A stretch of 11,854 nt of DNA from Clostridiales bacterium (lineage in GTDB: Bacteria; Bacillota; Clostridia; Christensenellales; Aristaeellaceae). Where the stretch lies: NCBI GenBank assembly GCA_022776785.1, contig JALFHA010000019.1, forward strand, positions 1 to 11,854, written 5' to 3'. A program made the position numbers and the translations under genes. Below the pieces are notes generated by a model that made no database searches, was not told where the DNA came from, and saw only the letters and a list, made by a program, of their open reading frames with translations. Below, piece by piece: positions 6,934 to 11,854 of this stretch (position 1 is its first letter; each line of letters begins with the position of its first letter).

Positions 6934-8004
6934 TCAGTCGATGCGCAGCACCCAGCCGAAGGGATCCTCCTGCGTGCCGAACTGAATTCCGGTCAGCGTG
7001 TCGTAGAACTTCTGGGTCAGCGGGCCGATTTCGCCGCCGGAGATGGTGATCTCCTTATCCTCCCACGCCAGACGGCCAACCGGAGAGACGACCGCCGCCG
7101 TGCCGGAGCCAAAGGCCTCCTCCAGCTCGCCCCTGTCAGCGGCGTCGAAGACGTCCTGCACGGTGATGCGGCGCTCCTCGACGGGCACGCCCATGTGCCG
7201 CGCGAGCTTGATGATGGAGTCGCGCGTGATGCCGCCGAGAATGGAGCCCAGCAGCGGCGGCGTAACCAGCGCGTCCTTGAACTTGAAGAACATGTTCATC
7301 GAGCCAACCTCCTCGATGTACTTGTTCTCCTTGCCGTCGAGCCAAAGCACCTGCTCATAGCCCTTCTTCTCGGCCAGATCGCCCGCGAGGATGGACGCGG
7401 CGTAGTTGCCGCCCGTCTTGGTGAAGCCCACGCCGCCCTTGACGGCGCGCACGAGCTCCGGCTCGACATAGATGCCCACCGGCGCCAGCCCCTTCGGGTA
7501 ATACGCGCCGGACGGAGAGCAGATGATGTAGAAGCGATAGGTGTGCGACGCGTGCACGCCGAGCATCACATCGGTGGCGATCATCGTCGGGCGGATATAC
7601 AGCGACGTACCCGGCGCGGAGGGAACCCAGTCCGCATCCGCCTTGAGCAGCGTGAGCAGACCCTCGAGCGCCTGCTCCACGTCAAGCTCCGGCATACCCA
7701 TGCGCACGGCGGAGCGGTTCATGCGGGCAAAGTTGTCGCGCGGGCGGAAGAGCTGCAATCCGCCGTCCTTGCGGCGGTAGCACTTCATGCCCTCGAAGAT
7801 CTCCTGCGCATAGTGGAAGACCGTGCTGGCCGGATCCATGACAAACGGGCCGTAGGGCACCACGCGGGCATCATGCCAGCCGCGCCCCAGCTCGTAATCC
7901 ATAATGAACATGTGATCGGTAAAGAGCTTGCCGAAACCGAGCTTTGATTCATCCTCCGGCTTCTTCTTGGGCTGTGTCGTCAGCGTGACGGGAATATTGT
8001 ACAT
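6934..8004 (-). CDS. ilvE: branched-chain amino acid aminotransferase
   Basis: PLP enzyme of fold class IV that interconverts leucine, isoleucine and valine with their 2-oxo acids, using glutamate/2-oxoglutarate (cytoplasm; last step of synthesis, first of degradation). The 356-residue product matches the longer, eukaryotic-like BCAT type. It has the N-terminal FGKLFTDHMF segment, YAQEIFEGMK (65-74), FRPRDNFARMNRSA (86-99), TKTGGNYAAS with Lys196 as the predicted PLP lysine, EEVGSMNMFF (231-240) and the C-terminal FGSGTAAVVSPV (298-309). The open frame extends 19 codons further upstream, but the ATG at 8002-8004 has GGAGGA (8012-8017) seven bases before it and gives the family N-terminus. It has its own promoter at 8076-8104 and a leader hairpin. 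No T-box or leucine-rich leader peptide is seen in the short leader. Confidence 0.96.
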   Translation of the reverse strand: MYNIPVTLTTQPKKKPEDESKLGFGKLFTDHMFIMDYELGRGWHDARVVPYGPFVMDPASTVFHYAQEIFEGMKCYRRKDGGLQLFRPRDNFARMNRSAVRMGMPELDVEQALEGLLTLLKADADWVPSAPGTSLYIRPTMIATDVMLGVHASHTYRFYIICSPSGAYYPKGLAPVGIYVEPELVRAVKGGVGFTKTGGNYAASILAGDLAEKKGYEQVLWLDGKENKYIEEVGSMNMFFKFKDALVTPPLLGSILGGITRDSIIKLARHMGVPVEERRITVQDVFDAADRGELEEAFGSGTAAVVSPVGRLAWEDKEITISGGEIGPLTQKFYDTLTGIQFGTQEDPFGWVLRID

Positions 8005-8011
8005 TGATTTT

Positions 8012-8017
8012 TCCTCC
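8012..8017 (-). promoter_or_regulatory. SD that selects the ilvE start
   Basis: GGAGGA on the minus strand lies seven bases upstream of the ATG at 8002-8004. It rules in favour of this start over the in-frame upstream codons at 8061 and 8019, which lack an SD. Confidence 0.8.
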
Positions 8018-8020
8018 ATA

Positions 8021-8043
8021 AAGTTCGGGTTTTCGACGAACTT
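8021..8043 (-). other. stem-loop in the ilvE leader
   Basis: AAGTTCG (8021-8027) and CGAACTT (8037-8043) form a perfect seven-pair stem with a nine-base loop, ending three bases from the ilvE SD. It lies within the predicted transcript. Its function is not known; it could affect translation or mRNA stability, or be chance. Confidence 0.45.
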
Positions 8044-8075
8044 CGGGGCAAATCGCCTCAAATCGTAGCGCTATT

Positions 8076-8104
8076 ATTTTATCGCCATCCCCCCTCCGTG
8101 TCAA
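8076..8104 (-). promoter_or_regulatory. sigma-A promoter of ilvE and probably the downstream genes
   Basis: On the minus strand: perfect -35 TTGACA (8099-8104), 17-base spacer, -10 TAAAAT (8076-8081). Expected start is near 8069, giving a leader of about 65 bases. A near-palindrome around GTGCAC (8105-8110) sits directly upstream of the -35, but I cannot name a regulator for it. Confidence 0.83.
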
Positions 8105-8306
8105 GTGCACACCTGTCGCAAACCGTCGAATTCCTGAAGATTCTGCAAGAGAAGCGCAAAAAATTTTCACCTCTGCCGCCATATTCATGCAAAAAGGCCA
8201 TCTCTGCGCTGCACTGCAAGCATCTACCTGCCAATATGAACCTGCTGCGCTACCGGTATCAGGCGAACATGAATTCATTCGTCTGCTCTGTATGCATAAG
8301 AAATGT
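8105..8306. other. intergenic stretch with no recognised gene
   Basis: The roughly 370 bases between the divergent ilvE and SprT-like genes hold the two promoters at their ends. This middle part is clearly more AT-rich than the coding regions. An ATG-initiated frame ends at 8364 but has no SD and atypical composition. I see no tRNA, CRISPR, riboswitch or convincing repeat here; a small RNA cannot be excluded. Confidence 0.5.
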
Positions 8307-8324
8307 GTTCCGCAAGCCAAGCCT

Positions 8325-8335
8325 TGTGGTATACT
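8325..8335 (+). promoter_or_regulatory. extended -10 promoter of the SprT-like gene
   Basis: TGTGG followed by TATACT (8330-8335) is a perfect TRTGn extended -10. No good -35 is seen at the expected distance (GTTCCG at 8307-8312 is weak), which extended -10 promoters can tolerate. Transcription would start near 8342, about 33 bases before the GTG codon. Confidence 0.7.
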
Positions 8336-8374
8336 GTCTGCATAATCTGATGCAATCTTCATAGGAGGGAAAAC

Positions 8375-9106
8375 GTGAGCACATCCCTGCTCTTCCCCTT
8401 TCCCCTCGAGCCGGAGGACATCCTGCGCCGCCGCGCCGCCATCCTCGCCGGGCTGCTCGCGCGCGATGCGGGCTTTTGCGCCATTCCCGTGCGCAGCATC
8501 CTGCCGTCCACACTCGGGCGGATGCTTCGCGCCTACGACGGGCAGTTCTTCTGCGGCGCGCTCCTTCACGCCTTTCCCGAGCTGCGCGTGACGCTCTCCT
8601 CCCGGCTGACCAGCGCCGCGGGAAAATTCGTCTACACCCGCGCGCCCGGCAAAGGCCCCGGACAGACGGAGATTCGCATGTCCTCTGACTTTCTGTTCCG
8701 CCTGAATGAGGGGCCGTTTGACCTGAACGGGCTGCGCGTCGCCACGCCGCAGGAGGCGTTTCTTGTCGTCTTTGAGCACGAGCTCTGCCACGCGGCGCAG
8801 CTCGCCCTTGACGGGCATACCGGACACGACGAGCGCTTCTGCGCGCTGGCACTCGGCCTGTTCGGCCACACGCAGACCCGCCATGCCCTGCCCACCCGCC
8901 GCACAGAGGCGGCGCAGGCGGGCTTTCGCGTCGGCGCGGAGGTCTGCTTTCCGTTTGAGGAAAGGACGCTGCGCGGCGTGCTGACCTACGTCGGCAAGAC
9001 GGCGACGGTCATGGTGCGCGCGCCTCGCGGCCCCTACCGCGACAGCGCCGGGCGGCGATATCAAAAGTACCGCGTGCCGGTGGGGCTGCTGCAAAAACCA
9101 CAATAA
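8375..9106 (+). CDS. SprT-like zinc metalloprotease domain protein
   Basis: A 243-residue protein with a SprT-type zincin core. HELCH at 135-139 is the HExxH zinc site (His135, Glu136, His139). GHDERF at 150-155 supplies the likely third ligand, His151, in the arrangement seen in SprT/Spartan proteins (GHGxxF/W). The preceding TSAAGKFVYTRAP...EIRMSS segment (79-104) resembles the conserved strand before the SprT helix. A C-terminal module (about 184-240) has the pattern VGAEVCF...GVLTYVGKTATVMV...YQKYRVPVGLL, seen after SprT domains in other bacteria. No signal peptide, so probably cytoplasmic. The start is GTG 8375-8377 with AGGAGGG five bases upstream and an extended -10 promoter. The family is linked to protease or DNA-protein crosslink functions in other organisms; the substrate here is unknown. 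Confidence 0.85.
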   Translation: MSTSLLFPFPLEPEDILRRRAAILAGLLARDAGFCAIPVRSILPSTLGRMLRAYDGQFFCGALLHAFPELRVTLSSRLTSAAGKFVYTRAPGKGPGQTEIRMSSDFLFRLNEGPFDLNGLRVATPQEAFLVVFEHELCHAAQLALDGHTGHDERFCALALGLFGHTQTRHALPTRRTEAAQAGFRVGAEVCFPFEERTLRGVLTYVGKTATVMVRAPRGPYRDSAGRRYQKYRVPVGLLQKPQ

Positions 9107-9224
9107 TGCGCGATTGAGCGTGATATGAGGGGCCTTCCGCGCATCTGTACAGGCAGAAACCGCCCAGCAGGGATAAGCTGCGCTGACGCGCCTGCCTGCC
9201 ATGCGGACAAAGGAGGGCTTTACC
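9107..9224. other. gap between SprT-like and sigma genes with nested inverted repeats
   Basis: No sigma-A promoter or T-tailed terminator is visible. CAGGCAG (9150-9156) pairs with CTGCCTG (9192-9198), and inside it CAGC (9165-9168) pairs with GCTG (9177-9180). TGCGCG (9107-9112) also pairs with CGCGCA (9138-9143), but no T-run follows. The sigma gene may be read from the SprT-like promoter or from a promoter of a type I cannot recognise, such as one it controls itself. Confidence 0.4.
9209..9217 (+). promoter_or_regulatory. SD that selects the GTG start of the fused sigma factor
   Basis: AAAGGAGGG ends seven bases before GTG 9225-9227. An in-frame ATG at 9201 would place this SD inside the gene and has none of its own. 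Confidence 0.8.
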
Positions 9225-10349
9225 GTGAATCGGGACGAATTTGAGCGGCGCATTGCAGCGCTGCGGCCGCGTCTGCTCGCAGCGGCACGGCGCAGGCTGC
9301 CGCCGGATGAATGTGAGGATGCCGTGCAGAGCGCCGTCCTTTCGGCGTGGGAGCATCTGCCCCGCCTGCGCGACGAGGCGGCGTTTGACGGCTGGGTCTT
9401 TCAGATTCTTGAAAACCAGTGCCGCCAGATCCTGCGCAGGCTCAAGCGGAGCAGGGCGCTTCTGCAGCCGCTCGATACCGCGCCCGAGCCTGCCGTCATG
9501 GATGACGCGGAGCCGGGGCTGGGCAGCGCGCTTGAAGCGCTGAGCGCTGAGGACAGACGGCTCCTGCTTTTGCACCACGAGCAGGGCTACTCGCTCGGGG
9601 AGCTTTCGCAGATGACGGGACAGAGCACGGGCGCGCTCGGGATGCGCATGATGCGCGCAAGAAAAAGGCTGCGTATGGCGCTCATTTCGCTGCTGCTCAT
9701 CGTCCTGCTGCTAGCCGCCGCGGCCTTTGCCGCCGAAAAGCTCGGCGTGAACTGGTTTCTGCTCAATCGCCGCGCATCCGAGCCGGAGCTCTATGGCCCG
9801 GACGGGCTGGCGGATGGAGAAATCGCCTACAGCGGTGCGCTCCTTGCCGCGGAGATCAGCGACGTCATTTGGGATACGAACCGCCTCAGCCTGCTGCTGA
9901 CCTACTCCATCGCCGGAACGGAAGAAAACGTGCTGACCATCCACGGCGGCTGTCTCGGCGTGGACGGCGAGCGGCAAGACCACATCTGGACAGACGGCAG
10001 GATTGTGCCCGTCGCGCAGTGGGCACAGGGAAAGCCGGTGCATGTATTCACGCTGGACGGCTGGCAGGCCGACGGCCTGTATCTGACCGGGAGCGAGGAT
10101 TTTCTGACAGACGGCCTCGGCGAGAGCTTCTTTGCCGAGCTGCACCTTGATTCGGTCGCGCCGGAGCGGTATGAAGCCCTGCTCGATGAGGATGGCACAC
10201 TGCCCCTGTCGTGCGCCGTGTCCGTTCAGGACTATGACAGCGGCAATACGCTGGAATCGGGAACCCTGACGCTGCGCGTGAGCGCGCCCGACCCCGTGAA
10301 ATGGAGGGAAGCGTATGAAGCTCATATTCGCCAATCAAACGGTCAGTGA
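9225..10349 (+). CDS. ECF-type sigma-70 factor fused to transmembrane and extracytoplasmic domains
   Basis: A 374-residue protein in three parts. Residues 1-75 look like sigma region 2 (PPDECEDAVQSAVLSAWEHL, FDGWVFQILENQCRQILRR). Residues 101-150 look like region 4 with its helix-turn-helix (LSAEDRRLLLLHHEQGYSLG and TGQSTGALGMRMMRARKRLR). A single hydrophobic helix follows directly at about 152-172 (ALISLLLIVLLLAAAAFAA), then a roughly 200-residue, strand-rich, acidic C-terminal domain predicted to lie outside the membrane. ECF factors usually end shortly after region 4 at about 160-200 residues, with the anti-sigma in a separate membrane protein. Here a membrane sensor-like part is in the same chain, recalling DUF4179-type anti-sigma proteins in layout only. 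Start: GTG with a strong SD. I could not identify a promoter in the 118 bases upstream. Sigma identity is fairly secure; target genes and signal are unknown. Confidence 0.85.
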   Translation: MNRDEFERRIAALRPRLLAAARRRLPPDECEDAVQSAVLSAWEHLPRLRDEAAFDGWVFQILENQCRQILRRLKRSRALLQPLDTAPEPAVMDDAEPGLGSALEALSAEDRRLLLLHHEQGYSLGELSQMTGQSTGALGMRMMRARKRLRMALISLLLIVLLLAAAAFAAEKLGVNWFLLNRRASEPELYGPDGLADGEIAYSGALLAAEISDVIWDTNRLSLLLTYSIAGTEENVLTIHGGCLGVDGERQDHIWTDGRIVPVAQWAQGKPVHVFTLDGWQADGLYLTGSEDFLTDGLGESFFAELHLDSVAPERYEALLDEDGTLPLSCAVSVQDYDSGNTLESGTLTLRVSAPDPVKWREAYEAHIRQSNGQ

Positions 10350-10365
10350 TCCCTTTGATTTGTAG
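10315..10365 (+). CDS. possible 16-aa small ORF overlapping the sigma gene end
   Basis: ATG at 10315 opens a frame encoding MKLIFANQTVSDPFDL and ends at TAG 10363-10365. It overlaps the last 35 bases of the sigma gene in another frame. GGAGGG (10303-10308) lies six bases upstream of the ATG, an SD as good as those of real genes here, in a position typical of a translationally coupled downstream gene. The sequence reads like the start of a longer protein, so it may be a remnant of a lost gene, a true micropeptide, or chance. The stop is followed directly by AT-rich promoter DNA. Confidence 0.35.
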   Translation: MKLIFANQTVSDPFDL

Positions 10366-10405
10366 AGATTGTACATTATTTTACGCCAAATTCTACATAT
10401 TAGAC

Positions 10406-10422
10406 CTTTACTGACTTTAACC
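10406..10422 (-). promoter_or_regulatory. possible CtsR-like operator in the clpB promoter
   Basis: On the minus strand GGTTAAA, three bases, AGTAAAG resembles the CtsR heptad direct repeat RGTCAAA-N3-RGTCAAA at 11 of 14 defined positions. It covers the -35 and the start of the spacer of the clpB promoter, where CtsR sites commonly lie. The match is imperfect and no ctsR gene is in the window. Confidence 0.3.
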
Positions 10423-10436
10423 AATCGTGGTATACT
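10407..10436 (+). promoter_or_regulatory. sigma-A promoter of clpB
   Basis: -35-like TTTACT (10407-10412), 18-base spacer, -10 TATACT (10431-10436) with TGG directly before it (extended -10). Start is expected near 10443, giving a leader of about 70 bases. The element GTGGTATACT is identical to the one before the SprT-like gene. Confidence 0.75.
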
Positions 10437-10467
10437 ATCCCCGTCGAAAGACAGAATTCCAATTACC

Positions 10468-10493
10468 GTTCACCGGGTGCTTTCGCCCTGAAC
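10468..10493 (+). other. stem-loop in the clpB leader
   Basis: GTTCA (10468-10472) pairs with TGAAC (10489-10493). After a two-base bulge, GGGTG (10475-10479) pairs with CGCCC (10484-10488) around a CTTT loop. The hairpin ends a few bases before the clpB SD, which stays unpaired in this fold. It could be a stability element or a regulatory site; it is not a CIRCE element. Confidence 0.45.
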
Positions 10494-10512
10494 ATAAAGG
10501 AGGAGGATTTGG

Positions 10513-11854
10513 ATGGATGCCAACCGTTTCACCCAAAAATCCCTTGAAGCCCTGCAAAGCGCTTCCCAGCTCGCGCAGAGCTGCGGCAACGCGCAGGTGG
10601 AGCAGCTTCACCTGCTCTCCGCCCTGCTCTCGCAGGAAAACGGCCTCATCGGCCAGCTGATGGAAAAGCTGGGCGTGCAGCTTCGCATGGCGCAAAGCGC
10701 CTGCGACGGCGCGGTCAGCCGCCTGCCGAAGATTTCCGGCAGCAATCAGCAGCCCTACGTCTCCGGCACGCTATCCGCGGCGCTGCAGCAGGCCGAGGCC
10801 GAAATGAAGCAGATGCGCGACGAGTATGTCTCCGTCGAGCACCTGTTCCTTGCCCTCATCGAGAAGGCCGACTCCGGTGTCAAGCCGGTTCTTACCCAGC
10901 TCGGCGTGACGAAGCCGAAGTTCCTCGAGGCGCTGCAGAGCGTGCGCGGCAGCGCGCGCGTCACCAGCGAAGATCCGGAATCCACCTATGACGCGCTCAA
11001 GAAATACGGGCAGGATCTCGTGGAGCTGGCCCGTCAGAACAAGCTCGACCCCGTCATCGGCCGTGACGCGGAGATCCGCAACGCAATCCGCATCCTCTCG
11101 CGCAAGTCGAAGAACAACCCCGTGCTCATCGGTGAGCCGGGCGTCGGCAAGACGGCCATCGCCGAAGGCCTTGCGCAGCGCATCGTGCGCGGCGACGTGC
11201 CCGACAGCCTGAAAAACCGTACGATCTTCTCCCTCGATATGGGCGCGCTGATTGCGGGCGCGAAGTTCCGCGGCGAGTTTGAGGAGCGGCTCAAGGCCGT
11301 CCTCAATGAGGTCAAGGCCAGCGAAGGCCGCATCATCCTCTTCATCGACGAGCTGCACACCATCGTGGGCGCAGGCAAGACCGAGGGCAGCATGGACGCG
11401 GGCAATCTGCTCAAGCCGATGCTCGCGCGCGGCGAGCTGCACTGCATCGGCGCGACGACGCTCAATGAGTATCGCAAGTATATCGAGAAGGATGCGGCGC
11501 TCGAGCGGCGCTTTCAGCCGGTCATGGTCGCAGAACCGACCGTTGAGGACACGATCTCCATTCTGCGCGGTCTCAAGGAGCGCTACGAGGTCTTCCACGG
11601 CGTGAAGATTCAGGATCAGGCGCTCATCGCCGCCGCGACGCTCTCCAACCGCTATATCTCCGACCGCTTCCTGCCGGATAAGGCCATCGATCTGGTGGAT
11701 GAGGCCTGCGCGACCATCCGCACCGAGATGGATTCCATGCCGCAGGAGCTCGACGACGTGCGCCGCCGCATTATGCAGCATGAAATCGAGGAGGCTGCAC
11801 TCAAGAAGGAGGAGGACGCCCTCTCCCGCGAGCGGCTGGCCACCATTCAGAAGG
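10513..11854 (+). CDS. clpB: ATP-dependent disaggregase ClpB, N-terminal half (3' end outside window)
   Basis: Hsp100 chaperone that, with the DnaK system, pulls polypeptides out of aggregates after heat or other stress (cytoplasm, hexamer). The visible 447 residues cover the N-terminal Clp-N domain (1-145, beginning MDANRFTQKSLEALQSASQL) and the first AAA+ module, and enter the middle coiled-coil. Walker A is GEPGVGKT (207-214), Walker B ILFIDE (275-280), sensor 1 IGATT (312-316), and ERRF (331-334) carries a likely arginine finger. Pore loop 1 is GAKFRGEFEERLK, with Phe where E. coli ClpB has Tyr, a conservative change. The approach to the M-domain (DEACATIRTEMDSMPQELDD, 396-415) distinguishes ClpB from ClpC and ClpA. 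ClpB is normally about 860 residues, so roughly half is missing. The ATG has the SD AAAGGAGGAGG just upstream. Confidence 0.95.
   Translation, partial: MDANRFTQKSLEALQSASQLAQSCGNAQVEQLHLLSALLSQENGLIGQLMEKLGVQLRMAQSACDGAVSRLPKISGSNQQPYVSGTLSAALQQAEAEMKQMRDEYVSVEHLFLALIEKADSGVKPVLTQLGVTKPKFLEALQSVRGSARVTSEDPESTYDALKKYGQDLVELARQNKLDPVIGRDAEIRNAIRILSRKSKNNPVLIGEPGVGKTAIAEGLAQRIVRGDVPDSLKNRTIFSLDMGALIAGAKFRGEFEERLKAVLNEVKASEGRIILFIDELHTIVGAGKTEGSMDAGNLLKPMLARGELHCIGATTLNEYRKYIEKDAALERRFQPVMVAEPTVEDTISILRGLKERYEVFHGVKIQDQALIAAATLSNRYISDRFLPDKAIDLVDEACATIRTEMDSMPQELDDVRRRIMQHEIEEAALKKEEDALSRERLATIQK

Noticed and set aside
5035..7947. A 970-codon open frame on the plus strand.
   Set aside because: It runs antisense to ilvE, the 345-aa gene and the pseudouridine synthase, has a His/Arg/Gln/Ala-biased composition and no SD. 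It is a by-product of GC-rich codon use on the other strand.
8005..8075. T-box or amino-acid leader peptide for ilvE.
   Set aside because: The predicted leader is only about 65 bases, lacks the T-box sequence, and contains no run of Leu, Ile or Val codons.
8098..8364. Small plus-strand frame of 88 codons upstream of the SprT-like gene.
   Set aside because: It has no SD and runs through the SprT-like promoter. Its lower part gives a Cys- and Asn-rich sequence unlike the neighbouring genes.
9107..9143. Inverted repeat TGCGCG/CGCGCA right after the SprT-like stop, considered as a terminator.
   Set aside because: The loop is long and no T-run follows.
7949..9253. A 434-codon minus-strand frame opposite the SprT-like gene and the ilvE leader.
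   Set aside because: It crosses two promoters and is antisense to a gene with a clear zinc site; no SD.
10437..10512. CIRCE/HrcA operator before clpB.
   Set aside because: The inverted repeat present (GTTCA/TGAAC) does not match TTAGCACTC-N9-GAGTGCTAA.
10771..11781. A 336-codon minus-strand frame opposite clpB.
   Set aside because: Shadow of the ClpB reading frame.

Overview
The window looks like a piece of chromosome from a GC-rich Gram-positive bacterium, most likely a Clostridia-type member of the Firmicutes (Bacillota). The genes are GC-rich with short, relatively AT-rich promoter gaps. Shine-Dalgarno (SD) sequences are strong AGGAGG/GGAGGG types. Promoters are sigma-A-like, several with the extended TGn -10 common in Gram-positives. 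Half of the ten large genes start with GTG or TTG. No phage, transposon, CRISPR, tRNA or rRNA is visible. The species cannot be named from this alone.

Layout. (1) Minus strand, 1-432: the first two-thirds of upp (uracil phosphoribosyltransferase), divergent from (2) a plus-strand operon at 649-3875: lgt (lipoprotein diacylglyceryl transferase with an unusual C-terminal membrane extension), pncB (nicotinate phosphoribosyltransferase, 3 nt after lgt) and recX (ATGA overlap with pncB). The upp/lgt gap holds two clear sigma-A promoters, one for each direction. A strong hairpin terminator at 3937-3984 separates this operon from (3) a convergent minus-strand group at 8004-3990, read in the order ilvE (branched-chain aminotransferase), a 345-aa protein I do not recognise, an RluA-family pseudouridine synthase, and a Cof-type HAD phosphatase. 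ilvE has its own TTGACA-N17-TAAAAT promoter and is followed by a hairpin that probably terminates only part of its transcripts. (4) Plus strand, 8375-9106: a SprT-like zinc metalloprotease with its own extended -10 promoter. (5) Plus strand, 9225-10349: a sigma-70/ECF-type factor fused to a transmembrane helix and a roughly 200-aa extracytoplasmic domain. A 16-codon ORF with a good SD overlaps its end. (6) Plus strand, 10513 to the window edge: the N-terminal half of the ClpB disaggregase gene, preceded by a promoter, a possible CtsR-like operator and a 5' UTR hairpin.

Functionally most of this is housekeeping: nucleobase and NAD salvage (upp, pncB), envelope lipoprotein maturation (lgt), recombination control (recX), amino-acid metabolism (ilvE), RNA modification (RluA family) and protein quality control (clpB). 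The parts most worth a second look are the membrane-tethered sigma factor and its overlapping small ORF, the extended Lgt, the unrecognised 345-aa protein, and the putative regulatory elements upstream of clpB. I did not find an obvious new multi-gene defence or mobile system.
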